Source: JAYQUR01 sp038133505
GTDB lineage: Bacteria; Pseudomonadota; Alphaproteobacteria; MPNO01; UBA830
Assembly (NCBI GenBank): GCA_038133505.1
Contig: JAYPTI010000003.1
Coordinates: forward strand, 1-52,655
Length of the DNA: 52,655 nucleotides
Direction of reading: 5' to 3'
This document shows, one piece after another, positions 1-9,132 of this stretch. The notes below the pieces were generated by a model. That model searched no databases. It was given only the letters and a program-made list of their open reading frames with translations, and was not told where the DNA came from. The translations under genes and the position numbers were made by a program. The first letter of the stretch is position 1, and every line of letters begins with the position of its first letter.

Positions 1-1092
1 GCGGATACCGGCATCCAGCGGAACTGGAACGCGCTCGATTCCATCGAGATGGTGCCGCGCTACGGGCGCGTGATCGAGCCGCCGCCGGTGAACACCACGA
101 TCCTCGGCAAGGAATACGCGGCGCCGGTCGGGGTCGCGCCGGTCGGCGGGCCGGGCACCGCCTACCCGGGCGCCGAAATCTATCTGGCGAAGGCGGCGCA
201 GGCGGCGAACGTGCCCTATACGCTCGGCGTTCTGTCGGGCATCGATATCGAGGAAGCGGCGGAGATCGCGCCCGACGTGCTGTGGCTCCAGCTCTATCGC
301 TTCCATCGCGAGGATCACAAGATCGGGCTCGACCTCGTACGCCGCGCAGAAGCGGCCGGCGTCAACGTGCTCGTCCTCACGATCGACACGCCGACGCGGA
401 CCACGCGGCCGCGCGAGGTGAAGAGCGGCATCATGAACCCGTTCAAGCTGACCATGCGCCTCAAGCTCGACGCGATGCGCTCGCCGCACTGGATGAGCGC
501 GCTGTCGCGCAACGGCATTCCAAAGTTCGTTTCGCTCGCGCCCTACATGAAGCCCGGCGTGAGCATCGCCGAGGCGGCCGCCTTCATCCGGCGCGAGAGC
601 GGGGGCGCCTTCACCTGGGACGAGATCGCGCGCTACCGCGACAAGTGGAAGAAGCCGCTGGTCATCAAGGGCATCATGCATCCCGAAGACGCGGAACGCG
701 CCATCGAGCTCGGCCTCGACGGCATGTTCGTCACCAACCACGGCGGCCGCCAGATCGACGCGCTGCCGGCGCCCATCGACGTCCTGCCCGAGATCGCGCG
801 CCAGGTGAACGGCCGCGCCGCGATCATCTACGATTCCGGTGTCCGGTCCGGCACCGATGCCGCGCGCGCGGTGGCGCTCGGGGCGGATGCGGCGTTCGCC
901 GGCAAGGCGTTCCTGTGGAGCCTCGGCGCGCTCGGCGGGCACGGGCCTGCGCACCTGATCGACCTGCTGATGGACGATCTCAGCGCGACGCTCGGCCAGC
1001 TCGGCTGCAATACGGTCGACGAGCTCAAGGCGGTCGCCGTTCGTCAGCGGAGCGCCTATGGAGCGGAGGACTTCGCCGGCCGCGCGGCCTGA
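1..1092 (+). CDS. FMN-dependent alpha-hydroxy acid dehydrogenase (LldD/glycolate oxidase family), 5'-truncated
   Basis: The reading frame is open from the first base, so the gene begins upstream; 363 residues are visible of a family usually about 380 long. The TIM-barrel flavoenzyme pattern is intact: an APVGVAP segment after the N-terminal region, WLQLY, TIDTPTRTTR, VIKGIM carrying the flavin lysine, TNHGGRQ with the catalytic base at His247 of the visible frame and the substrate-binding Arg two residues later, and IYDSGVRSG plus GADAAFAGK for the FMN phosphate. The family oxidises 2-hydroxy acids such as lactate, glycolate or mandelate to 2-oxo acids. An aldehyde dehydrogenase and a Gfo/Idh/MocA oxidoreductase follow on the same strand, suggesting a small catabolic set. 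The substrate cannot be read from the sequence. Confidence 0.93.
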   Translation, partial: ADTGIQRNWNALDSIEMVPRYGRVIEPPPVNTTILGKEYAAPVGVAPVGGPGTAYPGAEIYLAKAAQAANVPYTLGVLSGIDIEEAAEIAPDVLWLQLYRFHREDHKIGLDLVRRAEAAGVNVLVLTIDTPTRTTRPREVKSGIMNPFKLTMRLKLDAMRSPHWMSALSRNGIPKFVSLAPYMKPGVSIAEAAAFIRRESGGAFTWDEIARYRDKWKKPLVIKGIMHPEDAERAIELGLDGMFVTNHGGRQIDALPAPIDVLPEIARQVNGRAAIIYDSGVRSGTDAARAVALGADAAFAGKAFLWSLGALGGHGPAHLIDLLMDDLSATLGQLGCNTVDELKAVAVRQRSAYGAEDFAGRAA

Positions 1093-1182
1093 CGGCGCCT
1101 CCGGTCGTATGGACGCCCTACCGGCCCTGCGATAAGTTCCCCGCCAACCACGAAAATCCGACACGACGGAGGCGACGGGACG

Positions 1183-2709
1183 ATGGAAAAGTATCAGCTT
1201 TATATCGGCGGTAAGTTCCGCGACGCGGAAGGCGGCGCGAGCAAGCCGACACTCAATCCCTATAACGGCGAGGCCATCGCCGAGATCCCCGTCGCCAGCG
1301 AGGCCGATGCGCTCGACGCCATCGCCGCCGCGCGCGATGCATTCGACAACGGCCCGTGGCCGCGCATGCGGGGCGAAGAGCGCAGCGCGATCATCGGCGC
1401 GCTCTCCGCCAAGATGAAGGAGCGCCAGAAGGATCTCGCCCGTCTGGAATCGCTCGATTCCGGCGGCACGATCGCCAAGACCGGCGCGGATGCCTATCTC
1501 GCCCAGCGCCAGATGGGCTATTTCGGCCAGATGGCCGTGAACTACAATCAGGAGCCCCAGGAAATCGAGGGCATGTCGCGGCCCGGCCGGTCGTACAACT
1601 ACACGATCCGCGAGCCCATCGGCGTCTGCGCGTCAATCATTCCGTGGAACTTCCCGCTGCTGATGGCGGTCTGGAAGCTCGGCCCGGCGCTCGCGACCGG
1701 CAACACGATCGTGCTCAAGCCCGCATCCGACACGCCGCTGTCGGCCATGGAGCTTGCCCGCATCGTCGACGAGTGCGGCTTCCCGCCCGGCGTGGTCAAC
1801 ATCATCTCCGGGCCCGGCGGAAAGATCGGCGAGGTACTGACGACCAGTCCCGACGTCGACAAGGTGGCGTTTACCGGCTCGACAGAGGTCGGCAAGGACA
1901 TCATGCAGAAGGCGGCGGGCACGCTGAAGAAGGTGACGCTCGAATGCGGCGGCAAGTCGGCCAACATCGTGCTGCACGACGCCAACTGGGACATCGCGAT
2001 CGACGGCTCGATTTTCGCGTCTTTCTATCATCAGGGCCAGGTCTGCGAATCCGGCACGCGGCTGCTGCTGCCCGCAGCGCAGCACGACGAGTTCGTCGAA
2101 AAGATGGTCGCCAAGCTCAATGCGATGCCGATGGGCGATCCGCTCGACCCCGCTACCAAGGTCGGCCCGGTCGTTTCCGAGGGCCATATGAAGACGGTCC
2201 TCGACTACATCGAGAAGGGCAAGGCCGAGGGTGCGACGCTCGCCTGCGGTGGCGAACGCGCGACAGACGGTGGTCTTGCGCAGGGCTTTTTCGTTCGGCC
2301 GACGGTCTTCACCGACGTCACCAACGACATGACCATCGCGCAGGAGGAAATCTTCGGACCCGTCCTGTGCGTCATGAAGTACGACAGCGAGGACGAGGCG
2401 GTCGCGATCGCCAACGATTCCATCTTCGGGCTCGGCGGCGGCGTCTGGTCGGAGGATATCGACCGCGCCCGCGCCGTTGCCGGCCGGATGCGGACGGGCA
2501 CGGTGTGGATCAACGACTGGCATCTCCTGTCCGAGCAGATGCCCTTCGGCGGCTACAAGCAGTCCGGTATCGGCCGCGAATTCGGCGAGGTCGGCCTGAA
2601 CGAATACACCGAGATCAAGGCGCTCCACGTCGACGACGCCAAGACCCGCGAAAACAAGCCCTGGTACGACATGCTCGTGCCGCAGGAAAAGACGGACGCC
2701 GCGGAATAG
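1183..2709 (+). CDS. NAD(P)-dependent aldehyde dehydrogenase
   Basis: 508 residues, normal for the ALDH superfamily. It should oxidise an aldehyde to the carboxylate using NAD(P) in the cytoplasm. All the landmarks are present: IPWNFP near residue 150, FTGSTEVGK for the dinucleotide site, the general base Glu254 in LECGGKSAN, the nucleophile Cys288 in GQVCESG, and EEIFGPVL. The ATG follows a GGAGG ribosome-binding site at a spacing of about nine bases. It sits 90 bp after the FMN dehydrogenase gene and 31 bp before the Gfo/Idh/MocA gene, so an operon is likely. The profile resembles betaine-, phenylacetaldehyde- or generic ALDHs, and the substrate is open. Confidence 0.95.
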   Translation: MEKYQLYIGGKFRDAEGGASKPTLNPYNGEAIAEIPVASEADALDAIAAARDAFDNGPWPRMRGEERSAIIGALSAKMKERQKDLARLESLDSGGTIAKTGADAYLAQRQMGYFGQMAVNYNQEPQEIEGMSRPGRSYNYTIREPIGVCASIIPWNFPLLMAVWKLGPALATGNTIVLKPASDTPLSAMELARIVDECGFPPGVVNIISGPGGKIGEVLTTSPDVDKVAFTGSTEVGKDIMQKAAGTLKKVTLECGGKSANIVLHDANWDIAIDGSIFASFYHQGQVCESGTRLLLPAAQHDEFVEKMVAKLNAMPMGDPLDPATKVGPVVSEGHMKTVLDYIEKGKAEGATLACGGERATDGGLAQGFFVRPTVFTDVTNDMTIAQEEIFGPVLCVMKYDSEDEAVAIANDSIFGLGGGVWSEDIDRARAVAGRMRTGTVWINDWHLLSEQMPFGGYKQSGIGREFGEVGLNEYTEIKALHVDDAKTRENKPWYDMLVPQEKTDAAE

Positions 2710-2740
2710 CGCGCACCGGCAACGAAGGAAAGAAGGACAC

Positions 2741-3721
2741 ATGATCAAAGCAGCGATCGTCGGGATGGGCCGTTGGGGCCAGACCCTCGTCAACTCCGTC
2801 GACGGTAGCGACGAGATAAAATTCGTCGCCGGCAACACGCGGACCCTCTCGAAGGTCGAGGACTACGCGGCCGAAAAGGGCATCCGCCTGTTCGACAGCT
2901 ACGACGACCTGATCGCCGACGCGGACGTCGATGCCGTCGTGCTGGCCTCGCCGCACTCTGTGCATTTCGAGCAGATCATGAAAGCTGCCGATGCCGGAAA
3001 GCACGTCTTCTGCGAGAAGCCGTTCACGCTCAAGGGCGACGAGGCGCGCACCGCGCTCGACGCGCTCGCCTCGAAGGGCCTCAAGGTCGCCATCGGCCAC
3101 AACCGGCGCTTTTCGCCGAACGCCCGGATGCTCAAGAAGATGATCGACGCCGGCGAGCTGGGCGACATGATCCAGATCGAGGGCAACTTCTCCGCCAACA
3201 TGGCCGCCTATGACGGCGAATGGCGCGCCAGCCGCGAGGAAAGCCCGGCCGGCGGCATGACGTCGCTCGGGATCCATTCGGTCGACATGTACATCAACCT
3301 GTTCGGCCGCATCGACGGCGTCCAGACGATCTCCAAGCGCGTCGCGATCCCCTACGACATCGACGACGCGACCGCGATCCTGATGGAATTCGAGAGCGGT
3401 CAGGTTGGCTATCTCGGCACCGTGGCGGCGACCGGGACGCTCTGGCAGGTCCGCGCCTTCGGGACCAAGGGCTGGGGCTGCATCTTCGCCCACGACAGCT
3501 TCACCGCGCAGAAGACCGACGGCACCTTCATCGACGAATCCTGGGAAGGCTACGCCTATCCGGGCATGAAGACGATTGCGGCCGGGCTGGAAACGTTTGC
3601 GGGTTCCATCGAGGGCGGCGCGCCGTTCCCGGTCACGCCCGACCAGATCCAGCACGGCACGGCGGTGCTCGAGGCGATCATCGAGTCGGCGGAGACCGGG
3701 AAGAAGGTGTCCGTCGGCTGA
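2741..3721 (+). CDS. Gfo/Idh/MocA family oxidoreductase
   Basis: 326 residues. An N-terminal Rossmann fold starts at once with IVGMGRWGQ. The EKP motif (Glu92-Lys93-Pro94), whose lysine is catalytic in the family, follows the second half of the fold. The C-terminal domain carries GIHSVD (His179, Asp182) in the usual substrate-binding position. These enzymes are NAD(P)-dependent dehydrogenases acting on sugars, inositols or related polyols. It lies close behind the aldehyde dehydrogenase with an AAGGA ribosome-binding site, so the two are probably co-transcribed. The pairing with an FMN hydroxyacid dehydrogenase and an ALDH suggests oxidation of a polyol or hydroxy acid; this is inferred only from context. 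Confidence 0.92.
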   Translation: MIKAAIVGMGRWGQTLVNSVDGSDEIKFVAGNTRTLSKVEDYAAEKGIRLFDSYDDLIADADVDAVVLASPHSVHFEQIMKAADAGKHVFCEKPFTLKGDEARTALDALASKGLKVAIGHNRRFSPNARMLKKMIDAGELGDMIQIEGNFSANMAAYDGEWRASREESPAGGMTSLGIHSVDMYINLFGRIDGVQTISKRVAIPYDIDDATAILMEFESGQVGYLGTVAATGTLWQVRAFGTKGWGCIFAHDSFTAQKTDGTFIDESWEGYAYPGMKTIAAGLETFAGSIEGGAPFPVTPDQIQHGTAVLEAIIESAETGKKVSVG

Positions 3722-3736
3722 CGCCCGCCGCCGGGC

Positions 3737-4120
3737 TCACGCGTCCGGCGGTTTCGGGGTAAACAGGATCATCGCCATGCCGACCAGCGCGAACAGCGCG
3801 CCGGTCGCGAGGATCACCACCTCGACGTTGAGGGGCTTGCCGCTCGAGACGTTCCGGATGACGAGGAACAGCTGCGCCGCCGCGACGCTCGCGCCGAGGA
3901 AGCAGACAGCCGACGCCGGGTAGCGCACCCACCAGGCGCGCGGGTTCGGGAACATCAGCAGGATGCCGGCGATGCCGATGGCAGTCCGCTGGGTGCGGCA
4001 ATAGACGCATTCGAAGACCAGTCCCGTCAGGTCCATCCACCAGGTGACGATGCAGACCGCCAGCGCCACCGCACCGAGAATGCGGATGTGACGGGTCAGC
4101 AGACTGTAGAGCGTATCCAT
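3737..4120 (-). CDS. Small DsbB-like four-helix membrane protein
   Basis: 127 residues with four predicted membrane spans (about 14-34, 47-61, 67-86 and 100-120). After the first span comes C38-V-Y-C41-R-T-Q44-R45, matching the CxxC...QR signature of DsbB-type quinone-linked disulfide formation proteins, where the cysteine pair and Arg interact with quinone. The second periplasmic cysteine pair of classical DsbB is absent; the only other cysteines lie inside helices. The start is supported by a GGAGG ribosome-binding site. The gene converges on the oxidoreductase gene and is divergent from the DUF3179 gene. DsbB-like is a motif and topology match; a vitamin K epoxide reductase-like or unrelated membrane protein is not excluded. 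Confidence 0.7.
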   Translation of the reverse strand: MDTLYSLLTRHIRILGAVALAVCIVTWWMDLTGLVFECVYCRTQRTAIGIAGILLMFPNPRAWWVRYPASAVCFLGASVAAAQLFLVIRNVSSGKPLNVEVVILATGALFALVGMAMILFTPKPPDA

Positions 4121-4293
4121 CGTCGGGTCCCTCCGAAGCCGTTCCTTTCACTTTGGGACGAATCGCGGCCGCCGGGCAACGGCCCTTGCAACGCCCGGAT
4201 CACCGCAACGTGACGGTTCGGCTGTTGCACCGAGTCGCCCGATCTGGCCGAATTGGCATGAGAGTCCCGATGGGTATCCGGGGAGAGGCGGCG

Positions 4294-5310
<1,017 letters not shown>

Positions 5311-5344
5311 GAAATCGCGCAGTCCCCGCGAACAGGCGTTTTGC

Positions 5345-5416
5345 GTAAACGCGTCTCCAAACCGTCAGTGCGTTCGCCTATACTCCGCGTCCGCCCCTAA
5401 CCGGAGATCGCGCCGT
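5345..5416 (+). promoter_or_regulatory. Candidate promoter/leader of the molybdopterin oxidoreductase gene
   Basis: TATACT at 5379-5384 is a 5/6 match to a sigma-70-type -10 box, 33 bp before the ATG at 5417, but no good -35 lies 17 bp upstream. A small inverted repeat, GCGTTT/AAACGC, is present at about 5337-5353. The evidence is weak and rests only on sequence similarity. Confidence 0.3.
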
Positions 5417-7477
5417 ATGCCGCTCGATATCGCCCATTCCGTCTGCCCGCATGATTGCGCCAGCACCTGCACGCTCGATATCGAGCTCGAATCTCCCCAG
5501 AAGATCCGGCGCGTGCGGGGTTCGGAAGACAACAGCTATACCGCGGGCGTCGTCTGCGCGAAGGTCGCGCGATATGCCGAGCGCATTCACCACCCGGCGC
5601 GGCTGACGCAACCGCTGCGCCGCAAGGGCGCCAAGTCCGCATCGTCGACCCTCGCCGATTTCGAGCCGATCTCGTGGGACGACGCGCTCGACATCGTCGC
5701 CGAGGCCTATACCAAAGCCGCCCAGGCGCACGGGTCCGAGACGGTCTGGCTCTACGGCTATGCCGGGACGATGGGCAAGCTGCAGCGCGACATCATCCAG
5801 GGCATGCGCAACGCGATGGGCTATTCGCGCCAGCACAACACGATCTGCTCGTCGATCATGCTCGCCGGCATGAAAGCGGGCGTCGGCGCGCAGCGCGGCA
5901 GCGATCCGCGCGATTTCGCCGAGGCCGACCTGATCGTCATGTGGGGCTCGAACCCGGTCTATACGCAGGTCAACCTGATGAACCACATCGGACGGGCCCG
6001 GAAGGAGCGCGGCGCGCGGATTATCGCGATCGACCCCTACCGCACCGCGACGGCGCAGCAGGCGGACATGCATATCCAGCCGAAACCCGGCACCGATGCG
6101 GCCCTCGCCGTCGCCGTGATGCACATCCTGTTCCGCGACGGCCACGCCGACCGCGACTACATGGCCCGTTACACCGACGATCCGGCTGCCCTCGAGGCGC
6201 ACGTTGCGACGCGCGGGCCCAACTGGGCGTCCGAGATCACGGGCGTGTCCGTTGCCGAGATCGAGTTGCTGGCGAGAGAATACGGCACCACCGAGCGGGC
6301 GATGATCCGGATGGGCTACGGGTTCTCCCGGTCGCGCAACGGCGCCTCCGGGCTGCACGCTGTCAGCTGCCTGCCCGCCGTCCGTGGCGCCTGGAAGCAT
6401 CGCGGCGCCGGGCTCTACGGTTCGGTCGGCCAGACGTTCCGGATCGACAATACCGTCGTCACCGGCGTCGACGATCCGAACGCCCGCATCCTCGACATGT
6501 CGCAGCTCGGCCCGATCCTCGACGGTGACACGGCGCCGCTCAACGGCGGCCCGCCGGTCACGGCGATGATGGTTCAGAGCTCGAATCCCGCCGTCGTCGC
6601 GCCGGAATCGGGCCGCGTCCGTCGCGGACTGCTGCGCGACGACATGTTCCTCTGCGTCCACGAGCAGTTCCTGACCGACACGGCGAAGCTCGCCGACATC
6701 GTGCTGCCGGCGACGATGTTCCTCGAGCACGACGATCTCTACACGTCCTACGGACACACCTATCTTCAGATCGGTCCCAAGGTTCTCGAGCCTTACGCGC
6801 AGACGCGGAGCAACCACGCCATGTTCAGCGCGCTCGCAAGTCGGCTCGGCGCGAAGCAGCGCGTGTTCGAAATGTCGGACTGGGAAGCCATCGACGAAAT
6901 TCTGTCCGCTTCGGGTTATTGCAGCGCCGACGAGCTGAAGAAAAAGCGCTTCATCGACATCGGTCCCGGCTTCGAGGAATGCAATTTCCTGAACGGCTTT
7001 CCGCAGCCCGACGGAAAGTTCCATTTCCGGGCCGACTGGAAGGCGCTGGGGCCCGACCATCTGTCGCTCCCCGAGCTGCCGGATTTCTGCGACATCATCG
7101 ACGAGCCCGACGAAAACCGTCCGTTCCGTCTCGTCACCGCGCCGTCGCGCAACTATCTCAATACGAGCTTTACCGAGACGGAAACCTCCATCGCCCGCGA
7201 GGCGCGGCCCACGGTGATGCTGCACCCCTCCGATTGCGAAGAGCTCGGCCTGGTCGACGGCGACCGTGCACGGATCGGCAACGACCGCGGCGACCTGGTG
7301 CTGCACGTCGAGCCGTATGACGGGGTCAAGCGCGGCGTTGCCGTCGTCGAGAGCATCTGGCCGAACGAAGCGTTCGAGGAGGGGATCGGCATCAATCTGC
7401 TCACCAGCGCCGATCCCGGCGCGCCTAACGGCGGCGCGGTCTTCCACGATACCGCGATCTGGGTCCGCGCCGCCTGA
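5417..7477 (+). CDS. Molybdopterin-dependent oxidoreductase (bis-MGD, [4Fe-4S])
   Basis: 686 residues of the DMSO-reductase superfamily. The N-terminal iron-sulfur motif is complete: Cys10-x3-Cys14-x3-Cys18 and Cys47, with Lys49 in the electron-transfer position. Molybdopterin-binding segments follow, including WGSNPVYTQ near 175-185 and ADIVLPATMFLEHDD, and a C-terminal dinucleotide-binding barrel carries TAPSRNYLN and HPSDCEELGL. There is no Tat signal, so the enzyme should stay in the cytoplasm. No electron-transfer, membrane-anchor or chaperone gene is adjacent. Candidate Mo ligands lie in the NTICSS segment, but I cannot assign one. Substrate unknown; relatives include formate dehydrogenase-like and sulfoxide or N-oxide reductase-like proteins. 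Confidence 0.92.
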   Translation: MPLDIAHSVCPHDCASTCTLDIELESPQKIRRVRGSEDNSYTAGVVCAKVARYAERIHHPARLTQPLRRKGAKSASSTLADFEPISWDDALDIVAEAYTKAAQAHGSETVWLYGYAGTMGKLQRDIIQGMRNAMGYSRQHNTICSSIMLAGMKAGVGAQRGSDPRDFAEADLIVMWGSNPVYTQVNLMNHIGRARKERGARIIAIDPYRTATAQQADMHIQPKPGTDAALAVAVMHILFRDGHADRDYMARYTDDPAALEAHVATRGPNWASEITGVSVAEIELLAREYGTTERAMIRMGYGFSRSRNGASGLHAVSCLPAVRGAWKHRGAGLYGSVGQTFRIDNTVVTGVDDPNARILDMSQLGPILDGDTAPLNGGPPVTAMMVQSSNPAVVAPESGRVRRGLLRDDMFLCVHEQFLTDTAKLADIVLPATMFLEHDDLYTSYGHTYLQIGPKVLEPYAQTRSNHAMFSALASRLGAKQRVFEMSDWEAIDEILSASGYCSADELKKKRFIDIGPGFEECNFLNGFPQPDGKFHFRADWKALGPDHLSLPELPDFCDIIDEPDENRPFRLVTAPSRNYLNTSFTETETSIAREARPTVMLHPSDCEELGLVDGDRARIGNDRGDLVLHVEPYDGVKRGVAVVESIWPNEAFEEGIGINLLTSADPGAPNGGAVFHDTAIWVRAA

Positions 7478-7564
7478 CGCGTCGCCCGACCGGTCTCCGA
7501 AGCTGCTGGCAAACCCCCTTCAGGGGTATTATCTCAGTAAGACGAACCACGAGCGGAAGGAACC

Positions 7565-8278
7565 ATGTCCGCAGACCGCGGCGACAACCGTCTGCCGTCT
7601 AAGTCGAACAGCAGTCAGGTCGCCGATTTTCTCGCCAAAGTGGCCGCGACGCCGACCGTGCGGTCGGCGTCGGGACGCGGCCGGCTAATGTTCGCCATGG
7701 ACGCGACGGCGAGCCGCGAGCCGACTTGGGACCGGGCCTGCCATCTCCAGGCGGAGATGTTCCAGGCGACGGACGGGCTCGGCGGGCTCGATGTCCAGCT
7801 CGTCTTCTATCGCGGGTTCGGGGAGTGCAAGTCGAGCCCGTGGGTGTCTACGTCCGACGAGCTGGTCAGCCGCATGGTTAAGGTCCGCTGCCTCGGCGGG
7901 CGTACCCAGCTGCGCAAGGTGCTGCGCCACGCGATCAAGGCCACCGACCAGAAGCGCGTCAACGCGCTGGTCTTCGTCGGTGACTGCTTCGAGGAGGAGA
8001 TCGACGAGGTCTGCGACGCGGCGGGAGAACTCGGCGTGCGCGGCGTTCCCGCCTTCCTGTTTCAGGAGGGTAACGATCCGATCGCGACGTCCGCGTTTCG
8101 CCAGATCGCCCGCCTGACGGGCGGCGCGCACTGCAGCTTCGACCTGTCATCCGCGGCGCAGCTTCGAGAACTGCTCAGCGCCGTTGCCGTGTTCGCGGCG
8201 GGCGGCCGCATCGCGCTGGAGAATTATTCGAAGCGTGGCGGCGAGGCCGTCCGCATGATCACGAGCCAGCTCCGGTAG
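7565..8278 (+). CDS. VWA (von Willebrand A) domain protein
   Basis: 237 residues with no signal peptide. After about 40 poorly conserved residues the VWA fold starts at LMFAMDATAS, giving a MIDAS-like metal site Asp46-x-Thr48-x-Ser50 with further ligand positions at Thr114 (GGRTQLR) and Asp140 (FVGDCFEEE). The last quarter, TSAFRQIARLTGGAHCSFD, matches the common end of bacterial VWA domains, in which the protein judges whether an accumulated state is reached. The gene ends 6 bp before a membrane J-domain gene, so the pair is almost certainly co-translated. A good AAGGA ribosome-binding site precedes the ATG. The role is not known; VWA proteins usually act as metal-dependent protein-binding modules. 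Confidence 0.85.
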   Translation: MSADRGDNRLPSKSNSSQVADFLAKVAATPTVRSASGRGRLMFAMDATASREPTWDRACHLQAEMFQATDGLGGLDVQLVFYRGFGECKSSPWVSTSDELVSRMVKVRCLGGRTQLRKVLRHAIKATDQKRVNALVFVGDCFEEEIDEVCDAAGELGVRGVPAFLFQEGNDPIATSAFRQIARLTGGAHCSFDLSSAAQLRELLSAVAVFAAGGRIALENYSKRGGEAVRMITSQLR

Positions 8279-8284
8279 GCTTCG

Positions 8285-9001
8285 ATGCCGTATTTCCTGC
8301 TCGGGCTCGCGGTCGTCGTCGGCGTCTATCTGATCTATCTCGGCATGAAGCGGAGCAATCCGCAGAACGTCCGGAAAATGCTCGCGGGCGTGATATTCGC
8401 GGTCGCTTTCGTAGTGCTCGGGTTCCTCGCCGCAACAGGACGATTCGGGCCGCTCGGCTGGGCGGTCCTCGCGCTGCCGCTGCTGATGCGGTGGCGCAAT
8501 ATTGCGCAAGCCATGCGCAACATGGGCGGACCGACGCCGGGCCGCAACTCCGACGTCGAGACCCGCTATCTCCGGATGACGCTCGAACATGACAGCGGCG
8601 TGTTGCGCGGGACCGTGCTCGCCGGCGCACACAAGGGACGCAATCTCGACGAGATGCCGCTCGACGATCTGCTGGACCTGCTGCGCGAGTGCCGGGTGAA
8701 CGACCCGGAATCGGCGACCATCCTCGAATCCTATCTCGACCGCGTCCATGGCGCGGACTGGCGCGGTGCGGGCGGAGGCGACGATGCCGGGACCGGCGGC
8801 GGCAGGGCAAGGGCGTCGTCCGGCGGCATGACCCGCGAACAGGCATACGAGATCCTCGGCCTCGAGCCCGGAGCGTCGCCCGACGAAATCCGCGAGGCCC
8901 ACCGGAATCTCCTGAAGGCCAATCACCCCGATCGCGGCGGATCCACCTGGCTTGCCGCGCAGATCAATCTCGCCAAGGATATCCTTCTTCCCGGCAACTA
9001 G
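8285..9001 (+). CDS. Membrane-anchored J-domain protein (Pam18/Tim14-like layout)
   Basis: 238 residues. Two hydrophobic segments at the N terminus (about 2-20 and 36-53) anchor it. A middle region of about 80 residues carries LRMTLEHDSGVLRG, a glycine-rich linker runs near 155-177, and a J domain closes the protein with HPD at 214-216 in HPDRGGSTWLA. The J domain at the extreme C terminus after a membrane anchor, and its HPDRGGS...INLAKD end, are the arrangement of mitochondrial Pam18/Tim14 rather than of full-length DnaJ. The HPD triad is intact, so it should stimulate a DnaK ATPase. It lies 6 bp after the VWA gene and upstream of galU. Client unknown. Confidence 0.88.
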   Translation: MPYFLLGLAVVVGVYLIYLGMKRSNPQNVRKMLAGVIFAVAFVVLGFLAATGRFGPLGWAVLALPLLMRWRNIAQAMRNMGGPTPGRNSDVETRYLRMTLEHDSGVLRGTVLAGAHKGRNLDEMPLDDLLDLLRECRVNDPESATILESYLDRVHGADWRGAGGGDDAGTGGGRARASSGGMTREQAYEILGLEPGASPDEIREAHRNLLKANHPDRGGSTWLAAQINLAKDILLPGN

Positions 9002-9019
9002 GCCCCCCGATCCGGCGCA

Positions 9020-9064
9020 ATTTGCCGCGCCCGCCTTGCGTCTCAAGGGGGGGGCGTGGCAAAT
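9020..9064. repeat. Long near-perfect palindrome between the J-protein gene and galU
   Basis: The left arm 9020-9038 (ATTTGCC, CGCCC, CCTTG) pairs with the right arm 9044-9064 (CAAGG, GGGCG, GGCAAAT) around a five-base loop, CGTCT, interrupted by one mismatch and a small G bulge. It lies 69 bp before the galU start and has no following T-tract, so it is not a classical terminator. Its length and GC-rich core resemble the dispersed intergenic palindromes common in alphaproteobacterial genomes; copy number cannot be judged from this window. Confidence 0.7.
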
Positions 9065-9132
9065 AGAGCGCCTGAAAACGATGCGCGGGCGTCACGATCC
9101 CGCGCCGGCACCGTTCCCATCGCGAGGCGGCC

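Noticed and set aside
5378..7447. 689-residue open frame on the minus strand opposite the molybdopterin oxidoreductase gene
   Set aside because: It is an antisense shadow: composition is Arg/Gly/Ala/Val-rich without any domain, while the plus strand encodes a complete, motif-bearing enzyme. Stop codons are rare in the antisense frame of high-GC genes.
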